Origin: Owenia fusiformis
Taxonomy: Eukaryota > Annelida > Polychaeta > Sabellida > Oweniidae
NCBI GenBank assembly: GCA_903813345.2
Contig: CAIIXF020000010.1
Location: 17,927,181 to 17,991,180 of the forward strand
Reading direction: 5' to 3'
DNA: 64,000 bases
Positions 33,803 through 55,691 of the stretch are shown piece after piece (position 1 is the stretch's first letter; each line of letters starts with the position of its first letter). Made by a program: the position numbers and the translations under genes. Below the pieces are notes generated by a model that saw only the letters and a program-made list of their open reading frames with translations, was not told the origin of the DNA and did not search any database.

Positions 33803-36607
33803 ATGTTGAAGCTACTCTTTACATCAAGATATTGTGCTAGACAGTTCACATATTCCACATGTCAGCAGTGGTCTGCTTGCTTGTATGGTTCTCCTACAAG
33901 ATCTTACAATGGAACACCCACTGATGAGGGTGAACTGGACCAATTGGAGCATATGCTTACCAAAGAAGATAAAAGAGAAACTCGGAAAGAGTACAAAAGG
34001 TACAGCATATTATTCTTTAAAGTAGCAGCAAAGAAGAGAATGTAAAGGACTTAGTTGCAATAAGGTGAACTAGACTGAACGCATTTCTCTCTTAAACCTG
34101 AGTCATAAAAAAATTCTGAAAATTTTACACATCAATGTTATGGTCATCTTTGAATGGTAACAATTAATTTGAAAATATTTATCCACTATTTTGTATATAT
34201 TTTTTTGTTTTTCAAATATCACTGTTTCTCATGGGAGGTGTTCACATTTCAATTTTTTATTTTTTTAACATGGGAGTCAATGGGAGGAAAAAATGGGACC
34301 GAAAAAAAGTGGTCAGATTGGGAGGTATTTGGATTAGCCAGGTGTTCAGATATACAGGTACTTCTGTATACACAATTGGAATGTATTTAGGTCTCTCATA
34401 TTGTTATTATACAGAGAGTTTGTTTCAGAATAGTTATCTTAAAAAATAAAATAAAATGTATACTTTAATTTTGTCTATTTTGGGGGTATATTTTTTCAAT
34501 AAACTTTCCTTTGTATAACTGCAATATTGAGAAATGTAAGTACACTAAATGTATATGCCATTTTGTTTTAACAAGGTTCGAATAGATATTTTATTTAAGC
34601 CTTGGACTCGGTGCATTGTGTGCTGAACCATTCCATGAAGATGTTGTTTCCAAATCTTTGCATGACCCGCAGGGGGAATGCAAAGTTTAGGGAACAACAT
34701 CTGAGTGGAATGAAGCAGCCACAATGCATTGAGTCTTGGGCTTAAATTCTTTTCACACATTGCAAAATATTTTCTATAAAATCACCTAAAGATACAAAAT
34801 CACTAAAAGAACCTATTTTCAATGAAACTTTTTGCAAGGGTCAAGTATTGGAAAACAATCTCAAATAATCTCAATCGCAATCGCTTAGCAACTGTACACA
34901 ACAAATGCGATATTGATATTTCACACACTGTTCATTATGTGAATACTCTGTTCGGATTGGCTGGAATCAGACACACCTTGCCAAGCTATGTGTGAATTCA
35001 AACTCAAGAATTGGTAGAAAAGAACAAAAAACAATTGCACTAAACATTAAATTGTTGTCAAGCGGTGACTATTACTTTCAGGATATTTTTTACAATTTTT
35101 TTTTCAATAATTGGTTTAAAAGAAAAACTACGTTGAACTAAGGTCACCATATTACTACCAATCCTTTCGAAGCTGCTGATGCTTAATGTTATTTTTTATC
35201 TTTCAATCTCAATTTTGCCTTTAACACAATCAAATTGTAAATCATGTGTTACGTAAACTAGGGTTCAGAAATATTAGAGTTTTATACCAGACTATAAATT
35301 AACATGTACCAGTAACTATTTACATACATGTAATTGTATATGATGGTGAAGTCTTGATTTCAGAACATAAGTTCAATATTTAAATATGTTATTGTTTCAG
35401 GTTGAATGAAGCAGATCAAGCAATCAGAAAACGAAAGACAATTGAGAGAAAACACTTCAGAAAACCTCCTGAAATTTCACTCCTCACATATGCTGCCAAA
35501 GAACAAATACGGTTCTTGTTCAATGAGTACCCTAATGAATGGACTATTGATCGCTTAGCAGCAAGTTTTCCTGTTTCAAGAGAAGGGGTTATAAAAATTA
35601 TAAAATCGAAATCTGTAAGGAAAAGTGAAGAACAAATTCTCCAGCATGATTTGCGTGTCAAAGAGAATTGGAAGACACTGAAGGATGGGAGGTCAGATAT
35701 GGGTGGACCAATTACGGTGAAATATCAAGAGCTGATTTCTAGTGGAAAAATGAATCTTCTTCAGTATTGTATGGGAAACAGTAGTCTTCCCAAACCTCTT
35801 CAGAATTCTGTTACCAAGGTTACAGCATTGGAAGCAAGAAAACAAAGGCCCCCGGGGGTGTTTGAATCAATTATTAAAGACTATTGCAAGGAGAAAGATG
35901 CAAAGAAACAGAGTGATAAAATTCAAAGCATTATGAGCTCACAACTATTGGATAATGATGAGGAACTTAAATCTGTGCTAAAATCATTAATTCCCCCAAA
36001 TTCAAAGGTCCAAATAACTTCCGGTGTCAGTAACAAAATGATAGAAGCCAAATATGAAAACATTGTTGACCAAATTGAACGTGACACAAGTTTATCAACT
36101 AATAAGCATGACATAAAACAGTCAAACATCGTTATCACTCAAAGTTTTGACAATATGCTTGATGACACAGGTATGTCCAAAAAGGAAAAGAAAGTGAAAA
36201 AGTATCATCGTGGGTTGTTGAGTTCCCAAAGAAATCTCATGTCATTGGAACAAATGCAACTTCAAGGAACTGGGAAGATCGGGTCTGATAAATCAAAGGA
36301 AGAAATCCAGAACTTACAAAGAGAAAATAAAATTCTAGGGCCTCAAAAAATGTCAAAGTTTGCACCTGATAATTTAAGTGAACAAGTTCGAAATTCAGTG
36401 CAGATTGATCAGTCCCCTAGTGGTACGAAAACACCATATATGTACTCCAGTCAAGATGGATACCAGTATCCATATGGAATGGAATCCACTGATGAGGAAT
36501 TCATTGAAATACCAGAGAACAAACAAGAACCTGGTAAACTCTATAAAAAAGGTGATAAATATTATGACCATACCGGGGAATTACTGTATAGAGTTCCTGA
36601 ATATTGA
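33803..36607 (+). CDS. NGRN: Neugrin
   Basis: Neugrin family protein. In mammals it is a mitochondrial factor needed for 16S rRNA stability and ribosome assembly. Coding exons 33803-33999 and 35401-36607, joined across a codon (AG|G) at a GT-AG intron, give 467 residues. The N-terminus, MLKLLFTSRYCARQFTYSTC, is basic and lacks acidic residues, as in a mitochondrial presequence. The conserved neugrin block follows: an ELDQLE/EYKRLNEADQAIRKRKTIERK helix, then FLFNEYPNEWTIDRLAASFP and VSREGVIKIIKSKSV (residues about 95-130). The extreme C-terminus GDKYYDHTGELLYRVPEY resembles the conserved vertebrate tail (YD..G.FLYRI). It is longer than the human protein (about 290), because a long Lys/Ser-rich low-complexity linker separates the two conserved parts. 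No AATAAA is seen before the transposon at 36815; one occurs at 38669-38674. Confidence 0.92.
34592..34748. repeat. Long imperfect hairpin in NGRN intron 1
   Basis: The arm 34592-34663 (TTTAAGCCTTGGACTCGGTG, then GATGTTGTTTCC, then CTTTGCAT) pairs with 34678-34748 (AATGCAAAG, then GGAACAACATC, then GAGTCTTGGGCTTAAA). The loop is about 14 bases. Roughly 70 paired positions with small bulges. It may be a palindromic MITE or a transcribed hairpin. A role is not shown. Confidence 0.75.
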
Positions 36608-36814
36608 ACTTGCTAAACATGTACTTCAAGAAAACACTGTACTTGGAACTGATTTCAAATTTTTACTGCCAACATATAGAAACATGTAATGAGTTCCAAC
36701 GTATTTCTGCCGATATCTGTTACTATAGCAACACATTGAAGGTCAAAAAAGTGTTAATGCATTGTTTTTAAAAACATGGAACCTACACAAACATTTATTC
36801 CTTTGAATGATTAA

Positions 36815-38573
36815 CCTCTTGAATACGTGAAGTGACGAGATTTCTCGTCACCTCAGAAATGACCTTGAAACCCAGAGTGACGAGAAAATCAGTCACAAAA
36901 GTTTTCACTGATATTGCTTTTATTTTAAAAATTTTCATCCAATTTACACAAAAATTGTTTTAAAATGTGTAGAAATGATCTCTGCCATCTAATTTTACTA
37001 AGTTGAGCATCTTAAGTTGTATAGGTAAGAAGTAAAATGTCACAAGAACACAAATGTGTACAATATGTCCCCACCTATGGGTAATCCTGTCAAATGATTA
37101 TCCTAAAAATGAGTAGACAAGACTTTACCGACACAAAATGGCCATCTTAAAATTTACCAAGAATGACAAAAAATTAGTCAGTTCTAGATTTTCATACTAA
37201 GAATCACCCCTGAAAATTTGAAATTGATCCCTCACACAGTTAACCAGAAAACATGTAAACAAGACGTTACAGACAAGATTTGAGGACAGAAAATCCAAAA
37301 TGGCTGCCTTGACATTTATCCAGAATGCCAAAAACTAATCTGTTCTAGATTTTCATACTAAGAATCATCCCTGAAAATTTAAAATTGATGTACCAAACAG
37401 TTCACCTGGAAATGTGTAGACAAGACTTTACAGACAAGATTTTAGGACAGAAAATCCAAAATGGCTGCCTTGACATTTACCCAGAATGCCCAAAGACTAA
37501 TCAGTTCTAGATTTTCATACTAAGAATCATCCCTGAAAATTTGAAATTGATCTACCAAACGGTTCACCTAAAAACGTGTAGACAAGACTTTACGGGCAAG
37601 ATTTTAAGACGGAAAATCCAAAATGGCTGCCTTCACATTTATCCAGAATGCCGTAAAAATTATCAGATCTAGATTTTCATACTGAGAATCATCCCTGAAA
37701 ATTTGAAATTGATCTACCAAACGGTTCACCTGAAAATGCGTAGACAAGACTTTACAGACAAGATTTTAGGATGGAAAATCCAAAATGGCTGCCTTGACAT
37801 TTACCCAGAATGCCCAAAAACTAATCAGATCTAGATTCTCATACTAAGAATCATCCCTGAAAATTTGAAATTGATCTACCAAACGGTTCACCTGAAAACG
37901 CGTAGACAAGACTTTACAGACAAGATTTTAGGACGGAAAAATCCAAAATGGCCGACAATAAAAAAGTGATTATGAGTTTTTGCTGAAATCTTTTTACAAA
38001 ATTATCACATATACCTACTGTTAACAATAACATAAGCTTTTACAACAAAGTACACCTGAAATTATTTATAAAGCTACTAAAAAGTTAAAGCATGAAAACT
38101 GAAAAACACCATTCAATATGATAGAAAGTATTATCGTGCGCTAACTTTTCTTAAAACATTCAAAATGGCTGACATGACTGAGCTAACAGGTCCAAAACCT
38201 AATCAGATCTAGAATGAAGTGAGCTGAACAAGATGTTAAAGTTTTAAAAGCAACTGTGAAGCCGTTTTTCTTAAAGTTTGCAGACAAGGATTTTAGCATT
38301 TGACTTCAAAATGGCCGACAGGAAGTAGGTATCGAGTTAATTTTTTTTCATCCACATCTGTATGCACTCATAAATTATCCCTGAAAATTTGAAGGTGATA
38401 TCTGCAGCGGTTTTGGAGAAAACTCCCGGACGTACGGACAGACAGACGGACGGACAGACGGACGCGCCTAGGCCGACAATATGGCCCCACACTATGTGGT
38501 GGGGACATAAAAAGGTGGCAAAAATGAAAAATTCTCTGATTTCATTCTATTTTAGAGCCTGGGATTCAAGAGG
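36815..38573. mobile_element. piggyBac-like non-autonomous element (TTAA target)
   Basis: Termini CCTCTTGAATAC and ATTCAAGAGG are inverted repeats immediately flanked by TTAA at 36811-36814 and 38574-38577. The subterminal sequence GTGACGAGATTTCTCGTCAC is a palindrome, of a style common in piggyBac-type elements. No transposase frame. Most of the interior is a second, nested repeat element (37066-38507). Confidence 0.8.
37066..38507. mobile_element. Nested element with TGTCCCCACC ends and 160-bp tandem array
   Basis: The inverted ends TGTCCCCACC (37066-37075) and GGTGGGGACA (38498-38507) are flanked by TA on both sides, suggesting TA target duplication. Inside are about five and a half copies of a unit near 160 bases (CAAAATGGCTGCCTTGACAT, AGTTCTAGATTTTCATACTA, TGAAATTGATCTACCAAACG) from about 37100 to 37960. 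A short (GGACAGAC)n tract lies at 38430-38464. No protein is encoded. Confidence 0.7.
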
Positions 38574-38577
38574 TTAA

Positions 38578-40693
38578 ACTGCAAATTAAATTCAACTGCT
38601 CAATGATGTAATTTATTAATTTTGTATGATGGGTGCTATTTTATAGTAATATAATTGTAATCACCAAGAATAAATGAGTAAAAATAATAAACTATTTTTT
38701 TAAATACAAATGACTTCTTTGTCACTCTCTCTTTGTGCCAATATTGGATATTTTCAAACATTGGATAAGTTTAATTCCAGTGGGTTTAATCCAAGCTAGG
38801 TAATTAAAGATATTCTTTTTCGGGACCAACAGTTCTGCTTATGAGACACACCATCCCAACCTGATTGATGTAAATGTTCAGACAGAAGAGAGGTCAAGTT
38901 ACACATATTTGAAATAATATATTAAGAACTTGTAATATTATGATCCCTGGGGATGTCTATTTTTCCTTTTTATTCATAATATTATCTAAACAAATACAGT
39001 TTAAAGACTTTTTTAATCATATTAAAATATATTGATCAAAACTGAAATTAGTAATTAATTTAAAATAAATATGCATTATAAAATTACATGTAAAATACAG
39101 TCATGTCAAAATCTTGGTATAAAATTAGAAAACTTCTGTTATGAGTTACACAAACAATATGGGCTTAGTACATGTATCCCCATCTGTATAGACAGGGTAT
39201 GCCATACACCATTAAAATCATCATTTACTTCTGAAGTTTTACCACCTTCAAATCTACTAGACTAAGGCCAGACAAATTTGATCTTATGTTTACCATCTGT
39301 GTGTATGAATATTTTTTCACTTTACTCAACAATACTTAGTTCATGTTAAAGTAACAAACTTTTAATTAAGAGCCTGAAATACTACATGAGAAATATTTGT
39401 TATCATTCTAACTTGCACAACTTTGATACAAAATCTTCTATTAAATATGGAAGCTCAAATTTCTGGCATGCACTTTCCTAACAGATTTGGATACTCACTA
39501 AACAAGTTTATCAGTTTTAATATTTTCAGATAAAAACCTTTCATAGCATATGGTTTAATTTACATAGTTTGCATGCCATGAATGTATTTCTTTGACCATG
39601 TTGAATTGGTAGTTATTTACAGGTTGGATCACTTTAAATGTGATACTGTAGTTACATTTGGCAATAGATTAATGCCACTTGAAAATCATAATCATACGTC
39701 ATCAAAATCACAAAATGACAGCACACTAAAATATAAAACATATCGTGCTAAACGTCATGGCTAAAAATACATGTACTGTACATTGCTTATACAGGATGAC
39801 CAAAAAGCAGAACCCTAACCCTTTATTCAAGGATTTGTGAGTTCTGTTCTTGGGTCACCCTATAACTGGAAACAATTAACAAATTCAATAATAATCACCA
39901 CAGTCACTGAATTATAAAAAAAATATTACTAAAATATTATTTAGCTGCTTTAAGCATACCTCTGTCATGGTTGTATGTCATAAGTAAGAGGAGGGAAAGC
40001 CCCAGAGTTTCAAGATGACAGACATAATTACCTCTCTTGCTTACCACCTTCGTTCGTTCGAATTTTCATCGGCTAGTTATCAAATACTACACTTCGATGG
40101 GATGTTATAATTGATATAGGCATATTCCGTACACCTTTCTTTATCTTGATGTGAAATGAGAAGCTATGATATTGGTTAACACGCCAGAAATGAACATAAT
40201 ATTATTCGAAGCGTATTTCGAAAATTTTGAAACCGCCATTGATGACGTCATTTGTTTGTCGACTTTTGACCAATCAGCGACCGTGTCATCTCAATACAGA
40301 TTTACATTATAAGCGTATGTCATCTTTGAACCCTGGTGTTTCTCCCCCTCTGGTCATAAGTTAGACCTGTTTAAAATAAATTAAATAATAAATTCCAGTT
40401 GACTGGCATTATACACTATATATACAGTCTTAAAATATGTGTATTGTCATGGTATGAATTCATATTCAAATTCATATGAGGACACTATCCTGATACAGTG
40501 CAGTTTAGACTAGAAATTAAAGCAAATAATAGTTCTATATAAATATATATGGAAGCACTGTCGTTTACCCAAAAAAATGATATAGGCCTAGTAGGTTTAC
40601 CAAAGGTACAGAAATGCATGATAATAATGTTCAACAATTTTCAGTTTTCTTTCCTTGAGCCCTCCTTGATAGACAACAGTAACTAACCATTGG
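38578..40693. other. Intergenic stretch between NGRN and the MYORG-like gene
   Basis: AT-rich. It contains an AATAAA at 38669-38674, a small inverted repeat (39789-39862), a CRE octamer at 40243-40250 and presumably the 3' UTR of the minus-strand MYORG-like gene. No gene is seen. Confidence 0.5.
39789..39862. mobile_element. Very short MITE with ATACAGGATGACCAAAAAGC end
   Basis: The left end ATACAGGATGACCAAAAAGC plus AGAACCC pairs imperfectly with the right end GAGTTCTGTTCTTGGGTCACCCTATA. The GGGTGACCCAA..CAGAACCC style terminus is common among short DNA elements of invertebrates. Centre about 20 bases. Confidence 0.55.
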
Positions 40694-43576
40694 TCAATCT
40701 ACTGAAGGTTGCTTGATAAAATATAAAACATCTGTAAGAGACACATCATAATGTACCCAACTCCCACCTTCATGTTTATCCCCCTTTATGTCTTGCCATG
40801 TACCAACAGGCAAATAAACCTGCTTGCTTGTAGCACCTTGTTCAAGCACAGGCGCGACTAAAAGGTCGCTTCCTATCAAGAATTGATCAGAAACTGTCAA
40901 AGCAACATCATCATTTGGAGCAATCCACCATATTGGATTTATCAATTCTGAACCATCAGTTAAATTTGACTCGATATATTTGATCGTTTGTAAAAGTTTG
41001 GGTATAACAATGTTTTTACGTATGAGCAACAATTCGGAAGCAATCTCTAGTACCAGCTTGTTGTTATGAATACAGTACCATGGGGGTACTGATAGGTGGA
41101 GCACAGGAAGGAATATTGACAACTGAAACCAGCGAATAAATAATTCACTATCTGAGCAGGAATTATCTGTGAATCCTCCTACAGATGGAGGAATCACAAA
41201 TGTTTTCCCAATTGCGCTATGAGCGAGAATTGCTGGAATGACCCCTTTGATCCCATTGGTTCGATTCCAAGATGACATCATAGGACTCATTTGCATAAAG
41301 ATGGGAATGCTTTGCTGCCCATAATATGAGCTTGTCACAACCTTGGAATTAATACTCGATGCAATGTGACTGAGACTGTTTGAAAACTGACTCGGAGATG
41401 TCTCACGAGAGTGGAAATGAGGTTGATATGGTAATGAGCGAACTTGCCCATATTTGAACACATATGAATCAATCCCATATGAGCGCGCTAGTGTCTTTAA
41501 TCTATCTATGAACCACTCCTGGGTTGTGTTATAAGTGAAGTCCAAGACTGCAACAATATTGCTATCAAGAGCTGTCAGACCAGGGACAACTCCACTTGCA
41601 TCAGATACCAAAAGGTTTTGCCGAACAGTTTCATGGAAAATCTCACTCTCAACTGCAATAAAAGGTGTCACTGCTATGTTAATCTCAAATCCTAAATTCT
41701 CTGCATGGGCCAGAATTTGTCTTATATTCTCAAATCGTGCATTATCAAACTCAAGGTCACCTTCCACACCCTGCCAGCCTTCCTCTATAATAACAGTGCC
41801 GAGTTCATCTTCTGTCTCTTCTGAATGCTTTGCAATTTCATTGATGAATGAATTCAGATCGCCAGAAGTAAGATTTCCTCCATAAACTGCAGCCGTTGAC
41901 CATACAGGGTGTGTTATGTATTTTGTATTGATTTCAGATGCGCTGGAGTTTGAGCTTTGATGATTTTTTAAAAATCCTTGTATTGTTCTTGGACTATTAT
42001 CTCCTGCACTACATATCGTGTATCTCATTGATGATGTCTCACAATTGGAAGCATATGACACATTATCACATTTTGATGAAATGCACATTTCACCACTGTC
42101 AGCTGCATTCTTGGAATCATGGGAAATGCTGATGTATAGTGGCAATGACTGGTCCATTTGAATGGAAACGCCATTGCTATTGAACCAACTTGGATTTAAA
42201 ACGGACCCAAATTCGTCTCCATCTTGAATTCTACCTGTCAAAAAGGAAGCACCATCCACTGTTTTATTTTCCAAGGGGTATGGATAACCATTTATGGTAC
42301 CCCCTCCATACCAATGAGCATTTCCAAATTTAAAGCAATCCGTTAAATCATAATCGTAAACAAGGCTCCAGTTAATATCATAACACTCAATTGTTTTATC
42401 TTTGTAACCATGGTTACTTCTGCTTACGTTTAATTGTCCAATCTCCAAAAAACCAAGGCAAAGCTCATTAAGATTTTCATCTCTTTCTTCTTCCAAGGGA
42501 GCACAACCAACTGGATTTGTTTGCGGTAACCTAGTTCCTAAATCAGCATAAAGCACGATTTCTCCTTCAATATTGTCTAATATTAGCCTTCTGGATCTTC
42601 TCCCTAGTTTTAAATGGTCACCCAATCTGATATTGCCATTGGTATTTGGGTGGAAATACCATATAAGGATAGTGCTGACTATGATCACCACAGATAGAAC
42701 CATAACAAATATCTTCAGTTTATATTCACGTGGTATCTTAGTGTAGGGGGTGATGTTACTGCCAGATTCAGGGAGTTCAACCTGAAGATAAAAGACAAAA
42801 AAATAAAGATAAACCAATTACAATTTTCTCTAAACAACATTCTAGGCAGATTTAACTGGTCAAAATATGCCACCAATTTTAAAGTGGGTTTAAGTTCTTT
42901 TTCAAAGTTGGTTTCGATGTCTTTCTCTGCAAGTAAAAGATCGCCTTGGCTGTAAGCATCTAAAAATATTGTAAATTGTGACAATTTTTTTCAAAATTAA
43001 TTCTCAGTGCACCTCAGAAAAAGCATGAAAACAAGGCATTAACATGCAAAATGTCACCACCCACCATTTGTTACAGATGCCGAATGCCGTTTACCAGACG
43101 CCAACCTCTGAACACCATCACAAAAAAGTTGGAGACCATTTTATTACAATACTTCACCACTATTGGTAGTGACATAATGAACAATGTGTTTATATTATTA
43201 CCTTTATCCAACTGTCATCTACACTGAGCTGATGTGTCACAATTGGTCTTGGGTAGCTACATCCTTTCTTCTCTCCTGATTCATAATCCTTCTTTCTTAA
43301 TCCATAACCATTTTTGTCCTTGCCATGACCAGATCTTTTCTCATTTTCCAGTTTATTTTCAGTCTTACTAGTTTGGCGCTTAGTGACCTTTCTTGTGTTG
43401 CTTGCATTGTTTTGAGGTTTTGTAGGTAGTGCTGTCGCAATAGCATCGGCAGCTATAGTGTTGGCTCCCATAGACCCATCATGTGTCATAGGGAATAATG
43501 TTTCACCAATGATATCTTCTGGGGAATGAGTCTGACCATTGAATATTAGGTCTTCCGTTGATTCACCCCTTTTCAT
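40694..43576 (-). CDS. MYORG: MYORG-type GH31 membrane protein, predicted catalytically inactive
   Basis: Two coding exons, 43576-43202 and 42781-40694, phase-0 junction (SWIK|VELPE), give 820 residues. The human relative (714) is an ER/nuclear-envelope type II membrane alpha-galactosidase. Here the cytosolic N-terminus is about 148 residues and Lys-rich. One membrane segment (about 149-168, IFVMVLSVVIIVSTILIWYF) is followed by a lumenal GH31 fold. Family landmarks: CYDINWSLVYDYDLTDCF, HWYGGG, VIIEEGWQG, ELFIRWFQLSIFLPVLHLS, LINPIWWIAP, FLIGSDLLVAPVLEQGA and VYLPVGTW. The nucleophile motif FK(F/Y)DAGE is replaced by FKYGQV (residues 567-572). The acid/base segment (D.DSVWG) reads SPMMSSWN (around residue 630). 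Both catalytic Asp therefore appear absent, which suggests a pseudoenzyme. The ATG follows an in-frame TAA. An acceptor-like site near 43697 suggests a 5' UTR intron. It lies head to head with ZFR. Confidence 0.88.
43030..43140 (+). repeat. Dispersed repeat, copy 2 (CATTTGTTACAG family)
   Basis: AACAAGGCATTAACATGC, then AAAATGTCACCACC, CATTTGTTACAGATGCCGAA and TGCCG. It shares these blocks with the minus-strand copy at 33212-33300 and partly with 48925-49020. It lies in the single coding-region intron of the MYORG-like gene. Confidence 0.55.
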
Positions 43577-44256
43577 TTTGATTTATGGTGGTTAAAGATT
43601 TCATTTATATTTGGTCAAATTTGGAGTAATCATAATGCACCATATTGTTTGAGATCATCATCCAAGTGTTTCTTCACCATTCATTCTGAGAGTTCCTGAA
43701 ATCAGAGTAAATGTTTACAAAGACAAACTTACCAACAACCCCCCCTCCCCCAGCGTCTAATTTGGGAAAAAACACATCCTTATATTTGGCTTGTCAATTT
43801 TCAAGCCTGGCCTGATATTAAAGTGCAACATAAAGCCACCCCTCCTATATAAGGGGGGGGGGTATTCTGTAGGAACAGAATTTATGACACGCCGGCCAGC
43901 TTTTTTCAAATGGAGTTCACAATATTCCAGATGAATTACCTGGCTAGAGACTCGAGTAATTCCTGCCCACCATTTTTCCTATTCCGAAGTGTTTCTTTGA
44001 TTAGTTTCAGTAATGAAACGCTCCGTCGTGGATGTGAGAGCGTTTGGGTTGGACACTGTGAAACTGCGGTATACATAACTAACTATGTTTGTCATCTCTG
44101 AGAGTGAGGACTGGCAAAAGGACTTGATGCAGCTCCCTATACCTTATCAAAAATCCGAACATGACTGTATTCACACCTTCTATAAACTGTCAACAAAGTC
44201 AACATTTCATCCGGGATATATTCGCGATCAATACCCCTGGTAATATGTGTAATGTG

Positions 44257-44264
44257 TGACGTCA
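44257..44264. promoter_or_regulatory. CRE octamer, copy 1
   Basis: TGACGTCA in the shared MYORG-like/ZFR upstream region, duplicated with the 360-bp unit. A candidate bZIP (CREB/ATF) site. Function is inferred from motif only. Confidence 0.4.
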
Positions 44265-44616
44265 TAACGGTGGGTCATAGTAATGGCGGACCATGATGAA
44301 TATTCGAAACATTTTGGGGAGTTTTCATGTTCGAATCGTAATATAGACCTCAGAGCAGGGGTAATATTGTTGAATACACCCCTTAGGACTAAGCACAAAG
44401 ACTTTCTAACCCCTCACTCCATTCGGTCGTTCTGGTTACAGAAAGCATTTGTGCCTAGCCGTGCGGGGTGTATTCGACAATGTAACCCCTGCTCTTCGGC
44501 CTATATTTCTTAATTATAACATGACTGTATTCACACCTTCTATAAACTGTAAACAAAGTTAACATTTCAACCGGGATATATTCGCGAAGAATACCCCTGG
44601 TAATACGTGTAATGTG

Positions 44617-44624
44617 TGACGTCA
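44617..44624. promoter_or_regulatory. CRE octamer, copy 2
   Basis: Second TGACGTCA, 360 bases from the first and 709 bases upstream of the ZFR start codon. Confidence 0.4.
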
Positions 44625-45332
44625 TAACGGCAGTTCTTAGTAATGGCAGACCATAATGAATATTCAAAACATTTTGGTGAGTTTTCATGTTCGAATCGTA
44701 ATACAGACCTCAGAGCAGGGGTGATATCGTCAAATACACCCCTTAGAGCTAGGCACAAAAGCTTTCGAACCCCTCACTCCATTCGGTCGTTCTGGTTACA
44801 GAAAACATTTGTGCCTAGGCCTGCGGGGTGTATTCGACAATGTAACCCCTGCTCTTCAGCCTTCTTAATAAAGTCACTGATCAACTCTGAAATTAAAAAA
44901 ACTTCAGACTTTGCCAAAACTTTTGCTTTGTGAGCCATGGGAAAAAGTCCCTTCACTGTGGTAGCCTGGGCATGGAAAGTGAAAACAATAGGATACAAAA
45001 AATTAACATTTGATACAAACCATCGATGTCACAAATTCGATATAGTAGATAATGGAATAAAAAACAAATACTTGCATGTTGCTTTCCAAATGTTTTTCCT
45101 GGGTGAACTTTGACCCCAGCTTTTAACCTACCGGAAATTAACGATCATTATTTTTTCTAATGTAAAGCAAACAAAAATGTTTAAAAGGCAATACTTGATC
45201 AGACTTATATAATTGAAGTATAATTTGATATAATTATTATAAAGTTGATAAAATAAATCAACAAAAAAGTGTTCGGCTGTTTCCGTAATTTATGCTAATG
45301 AGGCGATTCGGCAAAGAAAGCGTGGAACAAGC

Positions 45333-55691
<10,359 letters not shown>

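Larger units (their letters stand above)
44158..44862. repeat. 360-bp tandem duplication with internal hairpin and CRE octamers
   Basis: Copy 1 is 44158-44517 and copy 2 is 44518 to about 44862, exactly 360 apart and diverged at scattered bases. Each contains TGACGTCA (44257-44264 and 44617-44624). Each also has an inverted repeat whose arms carry AGAGCAGGGGT, then TTGAATACACCCC, and the complement GGGGTGTATTCGACAATG, then ACCCCTGCTCT, about 80 bases apart. Both copies keep an open frame starting MADH(D/N)EYSKHFGEFSCSNRN, but the hairpin covers it and I do not call a gene. Confidence 0.88.
43577..45332. other. Head-to-head intergenic region between MYORG-like gene and ZFR
   Basis: About 1.75 kb that must hold both promoters. 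Features seen: C-run near 43741-43755 and G-run near 43852, a 360-bp tandem duplication at 44158-44862 with two CRE octamers, and AT-rich sequence up to the ZFR start. A possible 5' UTR intron of the MYORG-like gene uses the acceptor near 43697. Confidence 0.55.

Noticed and set aside
44283-44933. Two similar open frames starting MADH(D/N)EYSKHFGEF in the 360-bp tandem copies
   Set aside because: They lie on an inverted repeat, differ by many non-synonymous changes, have no splice or family signal, and opposite-strand frames are equally open. Treated as repeat by-products.
44774-44998. Minus-strand frame MYPIVFTFHAQATTVKGLFP as a MYORG 5' exon
   Set aside because: No donor continuing in frame to the MYORG-like exon, whose own ATG has an in-frame stop just upstream. 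No family similarity was recognised.
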